Assembly (NCBI RefSeq): GCF_008704205.1
Contig: NZ_VXLC01000004.1
Coordinates: forward strand, 62,001-126,000
DNA length: 64,000 bases
Direction: 5' to 3'
DNA from: Nocardia colli
GTDB lineage: Bacteria > Actinomycetota > Actinomycetes > Mycobacteriales > Mycobacteriaceae
Shown here piece by piece: positions 36,253 to 44,886 of this stretch. Both the position numbers and the translations under genes were made by a program. The notes beneath the pieces were generated by a model. The model ran no database searches. It saw only the letters and a list, made by a program, of their open reading frames with translations, and was not told where the DNA came from. Numbering within the stretch: the first letter of the stretch is position 1; each line of letters begins with the position of its first letter.

Positions 36253-37512
36253 ATGCGCTCGGTTGAGGATCAGCAGATCAAGGTGACCGCCGCGGCGGTC
36301 GCCCCTCGGCCGGTCCGGGTCGCGATTTCCGAGGCCCAGGGCCTGCTGTGTGCCGAGGACGTCGTCACCGAACGACCGCTGCCCGGATTCGATCAGGCGG
36401 CGATCGACGGCTACGCGGTGCGCAGCGTCGACGTGGCCGCCGCGGGCACCGACATACGCAACGAGGACGACGAACTCGTCGACCTGACCCTGCCGGTGGT
36501 CGGCGAGGTGATCGCCGGATCCCGCCAGCCGATCCGGTTGCAGCCGCGCCAGACCGTCCGGGTCGACACCGGTGCGCCGCTGCCGACGCTCGCGGATGCC
36601 GTGCTGCCCTTGGACTTCACCGACGGCGGCCGGGCCAAGATCAAGATCTACGAGCCGGTCCGGTCCGGCGACTACGTGCGGCGCATCGGCGACGATGTAC
36701 AGCCCGGCGACGTCGCCGTGCGCGCGGGCACCATCATCGGCGCGGCCCAGGTGGGACTACTAGCGGCGGTCGGGCAGGACAAGGTGCTCGTGCATCCGCG
36801 GCCGCGGCTGTCGGTGATCTCGGTGGGTGGCGAACTCATCGATATCGATCGGACGCCCGGCCCCGGCCAGGTCTACGACGTGAACTCCTACGCGCTCGCC
36901 GCCGCGGCCAGGGACGCGGGCGCGGACGTCAACCGGGTCGGCATCGTGAGCGCCGATCCGCGCCGGCTGCGCGACGTGGTCGAGGGGCAGCTGGTGCGCT
37001 CCGAGGTCGTCGTCATCGCCGGCGCCGTGGGCGGCTGGGCCTCCGATCAGGTGCGTGAAGCGCTCGTGGGGCTCGGCGAACTCGAAATCGCCCGCGTCGC
37101 CATGCATCCCGGCTCGGTGCAGGGCTTCGGCCGGCTCGGGCGCGACGAGGTGCCCACCTTCCTGCTGCCGTCCAACCCGGTCGGCGCGCTGGTCGTGTTC
37201 GAGGTGATGGTGCGTCCGCTGATCCGAATCGCGTTGGGGCGCAGGCATCCCATGCGCCGGATCATCATGGCCAGGACCATCACGCCGATCAGTTCGATGG
37301 CCGGGCGCAAGGGGTACCTGCGCGCGCAGCTGATGCGCGACGAGGCCACCGGCGACTACCTCGTACAACCACTCGGCGGCGGCGCGGGCGCCTCGTCGCA
37401 CCTACTGGCCACCCTGGCCGAGGCGAACAGCTTGATCGTGATAGATCCCGACGACACCGAGATCCGCACCGGTGACGAGGTCCGGGTCGCTTTCCTCGCA
37501 CAGCGCGGCTGA
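36253..37512 (+). CDS. glp: Gephyrin-like MoeA paralogue, Glp-type
   Basis: 419-aa MoeA-fold protein, close to M. tuberculosis MoeA1. N-terminal RPLPGFDQAAIDGYAVRSVD stands for the MoeA PLPxFDxSAMDGYA. The canonical MoeA molybdate-site motif (GGVSxGxxD) is replaced by IAGAVGGWASDQVREAL, and the LPGNPVS motif by LLPSNPVGAL. These losses argue against molybdate insertion. Corynebacterial Glp, encoded in the same neighbourhood with its membrane receptor GlpR, binds FtsZ and links division to polar growth, so a divisome role is the better guess. ATG 36253 follows AGGAAGGG and matches the family start MRSVE. Confidence 0.85.
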   Translation: MRSVEDQQIKVTAAAVAPRPVRVAISEAQGLLCAEDVVTERPLPGFDQAAIDGYAVRSVDVAAAGTDIRNEDDELVDLTLPVVGEVIAGSRQPIRLQPRQTVRVDTGAPLPTLADAVLPLDFTDGGRAKIKIYEPVRSGDYVRRIGDDVQPGDVAVRAGTIIGAAQVGLLAAVGQDKVLVHPRPRLSVISVGGELIDIDRTPGPGQVYDVNSYALAAAARDAGADVNRVGIVSADPRRLRDVVEGQLVRSEVVVIAGAVGGWASDQVREALVGLGELEIARVAMHPGSVQGFGRLGRDEVPTFLLPSNPVGALVVFEVMVRPLIRIALGRRHPMRRIIMARTITPISSMAGRKGYLRAQLMRDEATGDYLVQPLGGGAGASSHLLATLAEANSLIVIDPDDTEIRTGDEVRVAFLAQRG

Positions 37513-37524
37513 GGCGTGGAGGCG

Positions 37525-38178
37525 ATGAACGTGTTCCGGGTCACCCAGCATCCCGGCTGGCCCGCGCGCCTGGGCCCGATCCGGGTCGGCGCGGGGGAGG
37601 TGACGTTGCGTCCGGTGCGGTTGCGCGACGCCGCCGCGTGGAGCCGAATCCGGTTGCAGGACAGGGCGCATCTGGAGCCGTGGGAGCCGACCGGTCGCGG
37701 CGCGTGGGAGGCGCGCAACCACGCGTCCAACTGGCCGTCGCTGTGGTCGAGCCTGAAGGCCGAGGCGCGGCGGGGCGCGATGATTCCGCTGGTGATCGAG
37801 GTGGACGGCGCGTTCAGCGGGCAGCTGACCGTCGGCAATATCGTTCGCGGCGCACTGCGTTCGGGCTGGATCGGTTACTGGGTCGCCAAGGAGCTCAGCG
37901 GTCAAGGGGTCGCGACCGCCGCGCTGGCGCTCGGCCTCGACCATTGCTTCGGCCCGATCGGGCTGCACCGGGTCGAGGCGACCGTGCGGCCGGAAAACCT
38001 GGCCAGCCAAGCGGTCCTGCGCAATGTCGGTTTTCGCGAGGAAGGACTGCTGCGCCGCTACCTCGACGTGGACGGCGCCTGGCGCGATCACCTGCTGGTC
38101 GGCATCACGGTCGAGGAGCTCATGGGCACCGTCGTCGACCGGCTGGTGCGGGAGGGCCGGGCCGTCCTACCCGGATAA
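37525..38178 (+). CDS. rimJ: RimJ-like GNAT acetyltransferase
   Basis: About 217-aa N-acetyltransferase of the RimJ/RimL type, homologous by position to Rv0995. Core motifs: LRPVRLRDAAAWSRIRL, GWIGYWVAKELSGQGVATAAL (acetyl-CoA pyrophosphate loop), LHRVEATVRPENLASQAVLR, and VGFREEGLLRRYL. Substrate unknown (a protein N-terminus is typical). Start ATG 37525 is behind GGAGG; GTG 37516 is an alternative. It lies between glp and glpR in a probable operon. Confidence 0.92.
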   Translation: MNVFRVTQHPGWPARLGPIRVGAGEVTLRPVRLRDAAAWSRIRLQDRAHLEPWEPTGRGAWEARNHASNWPSLWSSLKAEARRGAMIPLVIEVDGAFSGQLTVGNIVRGALRSGWIGYWVAKELSGQGVATAALALGLDHCFGPIGLHRVEATVRPENLASQAVLRNVGFREEGLLRRYLDVDGAWRDHLLVGITVEELMGTVVDRLVREGRAVLPG

Positions 38179-38459
38179 ACGTGCAATACGGACACGCCCG
38201 GCGCATTCGACGCGCGGAGGAATTGGTGGCTTTGTGACAGGTGTGGCGGGTGTGCACGGCGCGCCTGCCGTATCTCGACGCGTCCCGGAATTAACCTACG
38301 GACGTCGGAGGTGCGTCCTGCACCCTCGGCAGGGAGCCTGCGAGGCGACCGGCGTCCATGCCGCAGCGACGGACGGAAGCCGGGCGGACGCGGGGCGTGC
38401 TGCGCACCGCTCGCCGGCCGAACGGACCAAACCAGGCCGGGACGGAGGTGCTGACCGAG

Positions 38460-39587
38460 ATGCCGAACTCGATCTTGTGGATCGGACTGGTCGTGCTCTG
38501 GGTCTTCGTCCTGTTCCCCATTCTTGCCGACCGGCATCCGAGGATCCGGCGGACCACCGACGCCGCCCTCGCCACCCGCGTGCTCGTCCGCGGAGATTCC
38601 AAGCGGCGCACCAAGAGTGGACCGGCCGCAGGCCACGAAACCGACCCCAACTGGCGGCCTCGCCGCGCACAGAGAAAGCATGCCCACAGCGATGATGCGG
38701 AGGACCGGATGACAACACCGGCCGACGAACCAGTCACCGAAGGTGACCTACCGGCGATCGCCGAATCCGCGGCATCCCACCCCGATCCGGACATCGCTGA
38801 CGCCGAGCTCGACCACACCGAACTCGCCGAAGCCGAGCCGGCCGACCCGGCCGCCGAGCCGTCCGACGACGAAACCGTAAGCGCGGAAGCCGATTCCGAC
38901 GACGAACTCGCTGCGCGCGACGACGATACGGTCGATGATGACGAGGTGGGCGAAGAGCGCACCGAACCGGTCGCGGCCCGGATACCCCCCGCACCCTCCA
39001 CCGCTCCCGCGCGCGTCGAGCACGACGACGACTACTTCGACGACGAGCACGACGCCCGCCGCGCCCGCGACGACTACGACCCCGACGACCTCGACTATGT
39101 CCCCACCCGCCGCGGCCGCGGCGGCTACGACCCCGAGGCCGACGCCATCGCCCGCGCCGCCCGCTACACCTTCCGCCAGCGCGCCGTCCTCGGCCTCGTG
39201 CTGGCCGGCCTGCTGTGCGGCGGCCTCGCCGTCGCCCTGTCGCCGCACTTCTGGTGGGGCTGCGCCCTCGCCGCCGTCGTCCTCATCGGCTACCTCACCT
39301 ACCTGCGCAAGCAGGTACGCATAGAAGAGGACATCCGCCGCCGCCGAGCCGCCCGCCTCAGCCGCGCCGAACAACTCGGCGAACACCCCGGCCCCCGGCA
39401 ATCCCACGCCGCCCGCGCCGCCATGGACCGCGACACCGCCCGCGCCTTACGCCGCCGCTCCGCCCTCCTGGAAACCGACGACGAAGACCCCATGTTCGAC
39501 CACCTGGACCCCTTCGACCCCGCCACCGCCCGCGCCCTCCGCGACCGCACCGGCGGCGGCGACATGCGCCGCGCCGCAGGCGAATAA
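38460..39587 (+). CDS. glpR: GlpR/SepX-like divisome membrane protein
   Basis: 375 aa. An N-terminal membrane helix followed by a short conserved cytoplasmic piece (ILWIGLVVLWVFVLFPILAD, RHPRIRRTTDAALATR) matches actinobacterial SepX/GlpR. A disordered, highly acidic middle (about 75-225) is followed by two further membrane helices (AVLGLVLAGLLCGGLAVALS; WGCALAAVVLIGYLTYL) and a basic-acidic tail. GlpR is the membrane receptor for Glp in corynebacteria, and SepX stabilises the division septum in Streptomyces. ATG 38460 has GGAGG 11 nt upstream; GTG 38448 is possible. Confidence 0.85.
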   Translation: MPNSILWIGLVVLWVFVLFPILADRHPRIRRTTDAALATRVLVRGDSKRRTKSGPAAGHETDPNWRPRRAQRKHAHSDDAEDRMTTPADEPVTEGDLPAIAESAASHPDPDIADAELDHTELAEAEPADPAAEPSDDETVSAEADSDDELAARDDDTVDDDEVGEERTEPVAARIPPAPSTAPARVEHDDDYFDDEHDARRARDDYDPDDLDYVPTRRGRGGYDPEADAIARAARYTFRQRAVLGLVLAGLLCGGLAVALSPHFWWGCALAAVVLIGYLTYLRKQVRIEEDIRRRRAARLSRAEQLGEHPGPRQSHAARAAMDRDTARALRRRSALLETDDEDPMFDHLDPFDPATARALRDRTGGGDMRRAAGE

Positions 39588-39600
39588 CCCCACCCGCGTA

Positions 39601-39638
39601 ACTCCGAATAACCCCAGGTAGACCACCCGATTCGGAGT
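39601..39638 (+). terminator. Hairpin after glpR
   Basis: ACTCCGAAT / ATTCGGAGT perfect 9-bp arms, 20-nt loop, 13 bp after the glpR stop. Possible terminator; low GC stem for this genome. Confidence 0.45.
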
Positions 39639-39689
39639 CTCGCAGCAACCTTTGCTACAGTGACACAGCGCGGTTCCCCGGAGCCGCAC

Positions 39690-39762
39690 GGGGCTATAGC
39701 GCAGTTGGTAGCGCGTCTCGTTCGCATCGAGAAGGTCAGGGGTTCGATTCCCCTTAGCTCCA
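39690..39762 (+). tRNA. tRNA-Ala (anticodon CGC)
   Basis: 73-nt cloverleaf: acceptor GGGGCTA pairs with TAGCTCC including the alanine identity G3-U70 pair; D-arm GCGCAGTTGGTAGCGC; anticodon stem TCTCG/CGAGA with loop TTCGCAT, anticodon CGC at about 39723-39725; T-arm AGGGG TTCGATT CCCCT. A73 is followed by an encoded CCA (39763-39765). A TACAGT box at 39655 may be the -10. Confidence 0.97.
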
Positions 39763-39764
39763 CC

Positions 39765-39791
39765 AAAATCCCAGCTTCGGCTGGGATTTTT
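39765..39791 (+). terminator. Rho-independent terminator of the tRNA gene
   Basis: AAAATCCCAGC-TTCG-GCTGGGATTTT: perfect 11-bp stem with a UUCG tetraloop and T-run, immediately after the encoded CCA. Confidence 0.92.
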
Positions 39792-39859
39792 GGTTTCCGG
39801 ACCTCTTTCGTGTCGGCTAATTTTCCAACTAGGTCCCAACTAACCCGGGTCAGGTGGTT

Positions 39860-40858
39860 TCAGAGCCATCCCTTACGCCGGAAGAGGATGTGGACCAGGG
39901 TGGCGAGGGTGATCATCAGGGTTAGGGCGGCGGGGTAGCCGTAGGTCCAGGAGAGTTCGGGCATGCCTTCGAAATTCATGCCGTAGATTCCGGCGACGAG
40001 GGTGGGGGCGGCGGCGGTGGCTACCCAGGCGGAGATTTTGCGCATGTCTTCGTTTTGGCGGATGCCGACCTGGGTGAGGTTGGCGTTGAGGACTCCGTCC
40101 AGGAGTTCGCGGCGGGCGCGGACTCGGTTGTCGATGTGGCGGAAGTGGCGGTCGATTTCGTGCAGGGCTTGTTCGCCGATGTTGGTGCTGTAGGGGTCGT
40201 CGGCGATCCAGGTGGGGAGGCGGCGGCGGACCAAGCGTTCTAAGGGTTCGTCGACGAGTGGGGCGGTGGTTTGCTCGAATTCCATCAGTAGGCGGCGTAG
40301 TCGGTAGATCTGCTCGACCGGATTTGCGCTGTCGGTGGAGAAGACTTCGCTTTCGACCTGTTTGATCTCACGGTCGAGGTGGTCGAGCAGGTCGAGGTAG
40401 CCGTCGATGATGAAGTCGAGGACGACGCGGAAGGCGGCGAGTGGGCCGCCGGCGAGATCGGAATGGGTGGTTGGGGGAGTGATCTCGGCGCCGACGGTGA
40501 CGATGAAATCCCTTCCTACGGCGAGCAATACATCGCCTACGTCGAGGGAAATGCCTTCGGGGTCGAAATGGCCCGTGGGCATTGCGACGACAACGGTCTC
40601 GCCTTGGACTTCCAAACCTGGACGTTGCAGGTTTCGATGAGCCTTGGACAGCAAGACCGGATCCAGGCCCACCGCCTGGCGCAGTTGGGCGAGATCATCG
40701 TCGTCGAGATCCCGCACACCGATCCACGCGAATGCTCCCGGCGTTTTATGGCTGCTATCCGAGCCCGTTGCCCGGAGGTCGGGGCGCAGCTGTCCGTCGA
40801 GGTAAACGGCATCGTCCGTGATCATGTCGGCATTGTGCCTGGGCATCAGGATCAGCAT
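39860..40858 (-). CDS. corA: CorA-family magnesium/cobalt transporter
   Basis: 332-aa metal channel. Large N-terminal cytoplasmic domain, then TM1 with the pore signature YGMNFEGMPEL (GMN motif, about residues 294-304) and TM2 AALTLMITLATLVHILF near the C-terminus, ending RRKGWL. Pentameric in the family. Alternative starts ATG 40846 and ATG 40825 cannot be excluded. Not clearly linked to neighbours. Confidence 0.94.
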   Translation of the reverse strand: MLILMPRHNADMITDDAVYLDGQLRPDLRATGSDSSHKTPGAFAWIGVRDLDDDDLAQLRQAVGLDPVLLSKAHRNLQRPGLEVQGETVVVAMPTGHFDPEGISLDVGDVLLAVGRDFIVTVGAEITPPTTHSDLAGGPLAAFRVVLDFIIDGYLDLLDHLDREIKQVESEVFSTDSANPVEQIYRLRRLLMEFEQTTAPLVDEPLERLVRRRLPTWIADDPYSTNIGEQALHEIDRHFRHIDNRVRARRELLDGVLNANLTQVGIRQNEDMRKISAWVATAAAPTLVAGIYGMNFEGMPELSWTYGYPAALTLMITLATLVHILFRRKGWL

Positions 40859-40961
40859 GCGCCGCAGGTCCCGCAGCTCGACGGCGACCGTAGAACCGAG
40901 CAGCGTGTGCGCTCCGACCCGTCCCGAGTTGTCTACCCGAAACCTCGCCGCGGAATTTCGG

Positions 40962-41765
40962 TCAGCACCACACGACTGGGTTGCCGGTGTCGACGGCGGC
41001 TTGGAGTACCCGGGTCAACGGGTTGAGGATGTAGTCGAAATGATCGGGGTCGACCGGCGAATTCTGCACGCGCAGCCGGCGCGGATAGTTCGCGGATTCC
41101 TTCGGGTTGATCGGCTCACGCACCGGAACTCGTGTTCGCTGTCCGGTGTCGAGGTTGGTGAACGAGGTTCCGCCTCGCCACGATTGTTTCTGGGTGAAGT
41201 TGCGCGCCCGGAAGATCTCCGATTCGGGGTCCGTGGCGGTGATGGTGAAGCCGGCGTCGGCATCGAGGGCATAGTTGTGCTTCGTGCGCCCGTCCCAGAT
41301 GAAAACGCCGCTATAGGACGGTACGCCGGTCATCAGCGTTTCACCGGTCGAGGCGTCGACGAGGTTGGTTTCGGTGCCGACATCGGATTGCGTTCGCAAC
41401 AGGTCGATTTCGACGAGCGCGGCCGCGGCTGACGAGGGTGACAGCATGTCGCCGTTGTTGTTGGGAAGTTCCGTGGAAAGGGTCGGGAAGTCGGCTGTCC
41501 CCGCCGCCGCCAAGGCTGACTGGAAGAGCCTGTAACCGGACCAGTTCGCGATCCGTTCGGATACGAGGTCCATGTGTTTGTGCGGACACGCGCCGTTACG
41601 GATCCAGCTGTCGACACGGTGATGCTGTTCTTCGTGTCCTTCGTACGGCATCGAGAACATCAGGTAGCCCTCGCCGTCCTCGACGATCTGGTCTGCCGGG
41701 ACCGGCGCAGTCGTGGTGCGGCCGTCCTGCCAGCATCGACAGCGTACGAAAGCGTCCAACCCCAT
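40962..41765 (-). CDS. Uncharacterised cytoplasmic protein
   Basis: 267 aa, not recognised. N-terminus MGLDAFVRCRCWQDGRTTTA has a Cys-x-Cys; a His-rich stretch GHEEQHHRVDSW follows, then CPHKHMDLVSERIANWSG. The C-terminal half is beta-rich (ETLMTGVPSYSGVFIW; TNLDTGQRTRVPV). Cys and His spacing in the first 70 residues could form a metal site, though the pattern fits no zinc finger I know. No signal peptide or membrane helix. Monocistronic between corA and a small regulator. Confidence 0.7.
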   Translation of the reverse strand: MGLDAFVRCRCWQDGRTTTAPVPADQIVEDGEGYLMFSMPYEGHEEQHHRVDSWIRNGACPHKHMDLVSERIANWSGYRLFQSALAAAGTADFPTLSTELPNNNGDMLSPSSAAAALVEIDLLRTQSDVGTETNLVDASTGETLMTGVPSYSGVFIWDGRTKHNYALDADAGFTITATDPESEIFRARNFTQKQSWRGGTSFTNLDTGQRTRVPVREPINPKESANYPRRLRVQNSPVDPDHFDYILNPLTRVLQAAVDTGNPVVWC

Positions 41766-41911
41766 TTCGCCATCGTAAGTGGCGGACTGTGTCCGCAGCG
41801 ATCCATATTCGCCACCGCGGTGAGTTCCGGCTCGCGCAGATATTGTTCCGACTGCGCGCCGTCGCTATCTGTACGGCGCTGTGCACCAACACCTTCCGGC
41901 ACAAAGGCCGG

Positions 41912-42238
41912 TCAGGACTCGGACTCGCTGCCTTTGCGGGTCAGGGCGGTGAGGGCATCCAGGTGGGCGTGGTAGGCGGTGCGGCCTTTGAAGGTGAGCG
42001 CGAGCCAGGTTTTCGGTTTGCGGCCCACGTATCCCTTGGTGACGAGGAGATATCCGGCAGCTTCCAGGACGGTCGTCGCTTTGGAGAGAGCGGATTTGTT
42101 CAGCTCGCACAGCTCGGCGACGACCAGGAATTCGGCCTCGCTACAGCCGTCGAGGAACGCGACGAGTTTCAGCCGCGGCAGCGAGCCGAACAGCTCGTTC
42201 AATTCCCCCATCGTGCGATCCACCGCCGGAATTTCCAC
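41912..42238 (-). CDS. Winged-helix transcriptional regulator (HTH_34/MarR-like)
   Basis: About 100-108 aa. FGSLPRLKLVAFLDGCSEAE, FLVVAELCELNKSALSKATT (recognition helix) and VLEAAGYLLVTKGYVGRKPKTW (wing) fit the small HTH_34-type regulators; LTFKGRTAYHAHLDAL ends the domain. Starts GTG 42238, GTG 42223 or ATG 42211; all overlap the preceding membrane protein gene, so the two are coupled. Confidence 0.82.
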   Translation of the reverse strand: MEIPAVDRTMGELNELFGSLPRLKLVAFLDGCSEAEFLVVAELCELNKSALSKATTVLEAAGYLLVTKGYVGRKPKTWLALTFKGRTAYHAHLDALTALTRKGSESES

Positions 42239-42675
42239 GATGCGGTCTGTGGACGTGCCCCGTCGTACCAGATCCACCCGCCCATGATCAGTCCGCACAA
42301 TATTTGCAGGCCCACGGTGAGGGTGGGATTTCCGAGGCTGATACCCGGAACGATGAGCACCGCGAGCAGCACGACGATGAACTTCCACTCCGCCAGCGGG
42401 CGCGGAACGAGACCGCGCGCTCGCCGGAGCCGGCGCATCCGCCGCCCAATTGTGAAGGAGACCGCCATCGAGGCGAGTGCGGCGACGGTGAGGGTCCATG
42501 CGATCGGATCGTCGAATTCGCGTACGCTCGCCACGCCGAGCAGCGTGACGAACAGTCCGGCGAACACGCCGGTCGCGACGGGTCCCCAGGTGGGCAGAGC
42601 GGCGGCTTCATGCGCCTGCCGAGTGGTGGCGGCCGCGATGTCCAGCGCCTGCTGTGGGGTCTGTGCCTCTTGCAT
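42199..42675 (-). CDS. Four-helix membrane protein coupled to a regulator
   Basis: 158 aa. MQEAQTPQQALDIAAATTRQ leads to four predicted membrane segments (about 32-50 GVFAGLFVTLLGVASV; 57-75; 95-112 FIVVLLAVLIVPGISLG; 117-135 LTVGLQILCGLIMGGWIWY). Its stop lies inside the start of the regulator gene. Such membrane-protein plus HTH_34 pairs are common in actinobacteria; the function is unknown. The longer frame from 42879 is not supported. Confidence 0.8.
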   Translation of the reverse strand: MQEAQTPQQALDIAAATTRQAHEAAALPTWGPVATGVFAGLFVTLLGVASVREFDDPIAWTLTVAALASMAVSFTIGRRMRRLRRARGLVPRPLAEWKFIVVLLAVLIVPGISLGNPTLTVGLQILCGLIMGGWIWYDGARPQTASWKFRRWIARWGN

Positions 42676-42872
42676 AAGCCGACCGTACCTTAGGAGTTTC
42701 CAATTGGAAACCGGTTTCCGGCAGCCGAATGCGATGTCGCGCAGGGTGATCGGCCCAGACTCGGTCGAGCACCCTGACCACTCAGGATTCCGGCTGAAGG
42801 AAACTGGTTGCAAGGCAAGATCGGTGTGGGCTAACCTCCAGCCGATTGCAGAGTGCAACCGGAAGGGTCTCG

Positions 42873-43517
42873 ATGTCACAGTTGGTTCGGGTTCAGAACT
42901 TCAACATCTCCATCGACGGGTACGGCGCCGGTATCGGGCAGACCATGGAGCGCCCGTTCGGGGACGCGGATGCGAGCGCGCTGTTCGCCTGGTGCGGCCC
43001 CACCGCGCACTGGCCCAACCGGACCGACCCAGGCGGGAGTTACGGCCTCGACGACTACTTCACCCGCGACTACCGGAACAACATCGGCGCGGAAATCATG
43101 GGGCGCAACAAGTTCGGACCGCAGCGCGGACCGTGGGAGAACCACGATTGGCAGGGCTGGTGGGGTGACGAACCGCCGTTCCGCACACCGGTGTTCGTGC
43201 TCACGCACCACCTGCGTCCCTCGATCACCTTGGGCGAAACCACTTTTCATTTCCTCGACGCGTCCCCGAAGGAGGCGTTGGAGCGGGCATTCGAGGCCGC
43301 CGACGGCAAGGACGTACGCCTCGGCGGCGGAGTTGCCACCGTCCGCGCGTTCCTCGACGCGAATCTGATCGATCAGCTGCACGTTGCCGTCGCCCCGGTT
43401 GAACTCGGAAGCGGAGAGAGGCTGTGGACCAGCCCGGATGAACTCACGGACCGTTTCCATCTGGAGAAGGTCCCGAGCCCGAGCGGTGTGACGCACCATC
43501 TGTTCTGGCGGCGCTGA
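42873..43517 (+). CDS. Dihydrofolate reductase-fold (RibD C-terminal-like) protein
   Basis: 214 aa. FNISIDGYGAGIGQTMERPF, IMGRNKFGPQRGPW, PVFVLTHHLRP and VRLGGGVATVRAFLDANLID fit the RibD_C/DHFR family of NADPH-dependent reductases. Substrate unknown; such proteins are rarely true DHFRs. ATG with GGAAGGG upstream. It precedes the P450 by 22 bp and may be cotranscribed. Confidence 0.9.
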   Translation: MSQLVRVQNFNISIDGYGAGIGQTMERPFGDADASALFAWCGPTAHWPNRTDPGGSYGLDDYFTRDYRNNIGAEIMGRNKFGPQRGPWENHDWQGWWGDEPPFRTPVFVLTHHLRPSITLGETTFHFLDASPKEALERAFEAADGKDVRLGGGVATVRAFLDANLIDQLHVAVAPVELGSGERLWTSPDELTDRFHLEKVPSPSGVTHHLFWRR

Positions 43518-43539
43518 CCAGCCGACATAACGAAATCTG

Positions 43540-44886
43540 TTGTTCCACAAATGGTTCACTGGCAGTTCCACGCCGATCCCCGGACCTCTGTGCGCGGGTG
43601 ACGGCCTCGCCGAGATCATGGCCGCGGGTGGCCTGCACAACTACCAGCTGAACCTGCACGACGAGTACGGCCCGGTGGTCCAATTCCGGCTTCCGGGCGC
43701 GGAGACCGCGGTGTCGGTCGCCGACCCGGTGCTGCTGGAATCCACCGCCACGATCGACAAGCATCCGGAGAAGCTGTTCGAATTCCTTGCACCACTACAG
43801 GAATCGGGCAATCTCCAGACCATCCCCGCCGCCGAACATACGCCTTGGCGGCGAGTACTGCTGTCGGTCCTGGCCGGACGTCCGTCGCACGAGGCACATT
43901 TCGGACGGTTCGTGACCCTGGTCCGCGAACTGGCCGATCAGTGGGCGGCAGCACAAGGTCCAATTGCCTTGCAGCAGAACCTCAGTGCACTATCACTGCG
44001 CATGATCTGCGCTTATGCCCTCGGTAGTGGAGCTGACTCCCCCGAACAGGCCGGACAGATCGTATCGGCGTTCGAGGACGTACTGCCCGAGCAACTGGCC
44101 CGGCTGTATCAGATCGAAATGCCGGGCACCGACGAGGAGCGCAGGGATAGCGCGCAACAGGCCCTGACCTATCTGCGGACGACTGTGGACAACGTGCTGG
44201 CCGCACACGCCGACCAGCAGCAAGGCGACGGCAGCGACCTGATCGCCGCGCTGGCCGCCGCAGGCCAACCCGCAGCACGGATCCGCGACACCGTCCTGAT
44301 GACCATGCTGGCCGCCCACCACACCACGGGCGTCGCCGTCTCCTGGACCCTGTACCTACTCGCACAGCACCCGGACGCGGCCGACCGAGTCGCCGAAGAA
44401 CTCGACCGCGTCCTCGGCGACCGCGACGTCCCCGATTACGCGGATCTGAAAAACCTGACCTACCTGACCATGGTGCTCGAGGAATCAATGCGGCTCTACC
44501 CGCCGGGCCCCTACGGAGCCCGCGAAGCCACCGAAGACCTCCGCATCGGCGACCACGAGGTCTCCACCGGCACCACGATCTTCTACCCGATCTGGGCGGT
44601 CCACATGAACGCCGAATATTGGCCGGAGCCAAAGGCTTTCAACCCGGAAAGGTTCGCCTCGACAGAGACGGGCAAACGTCCCAGACTCGCCTACATCCCC
44701 TTCGGCCTCGGCCCACGAAGCTGCGAAGGCACCTCGCTGGCCATGGTCGAAGCCGAACTGATGCTCGCAGTCCTGTTGCGGCGCTTCCGCTTCGAAGTCG
44801 ACGCCGACCATGAGGTAATCCCCATCGAACGCTTCGTCCTATGGGCGGCCGATGACATCCTGATGAACCTCACGCCACGAAACTAG
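43540..44886 (+). CDS. Cytochrome P450 (class IV-like, CYP51/CYP4-type appearance)
   Basis: About 448 aa. Heme-binding loop FGLGPRSCEGTSLAM with Cys395, K-helix EESMR, I-helix MLAAHHTTGVAVSW where the usual acidic residue before TT is replaced by His, and a PERF region (FNPERF). The apparent start is TTG 43540 with no obvious ribosome binding site; ATG 43618 would truncate the N-terminus. Its end overlaps that of the convergent P450 by 4 bp. Monooxygenase of unknown substrate. Confidence 0.88.
   Translation: MFHKWFTGSSTPIPGPLCAGDGLAEIMAAGGLHNYQLNLHDEYGPVVQFRLPGAETAVSVADPVLLESTATIDKHPEKLFEFLAPLQESGNLQTIPAAEHTPWRRVLLSVLAGRPSHEAHFGRFVTLVRELADQWAAAQGPIALQQNLSALSLRMICAYALGSGADSPEQAGQIVSAFEDVLPEQLARLYQIEMPGTDEERRDSAQQALTYLRTTVDNVLAAHADQQQGDGSDLIAALAAAGQPAARIRDTVLMTMLAAHHTTGVAVSWTLYLLAQHPDAADRVAEELDRVLGDRDVPDYADLKNLTYLTMVLEESMRLYPPGPYGAREATEDLRIGDHEVSTGTTIFYPIWAVHMNAEYWPEPKAFNPERFASTETGKRPRLAYIPFGLGPRSCEGTSLAMVEAELMLAVLLRRFRFEVDADHEVIPIERFVLWAADDILMNLTPRN

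Noticed and set aside
39690..39765. tRNA-Ala as an integration site for a genomic island
   Set aside because: The tRNA is intact and followed directly by its terminator; I see no integrase and no repeated 3' tRNA end further right in the window.
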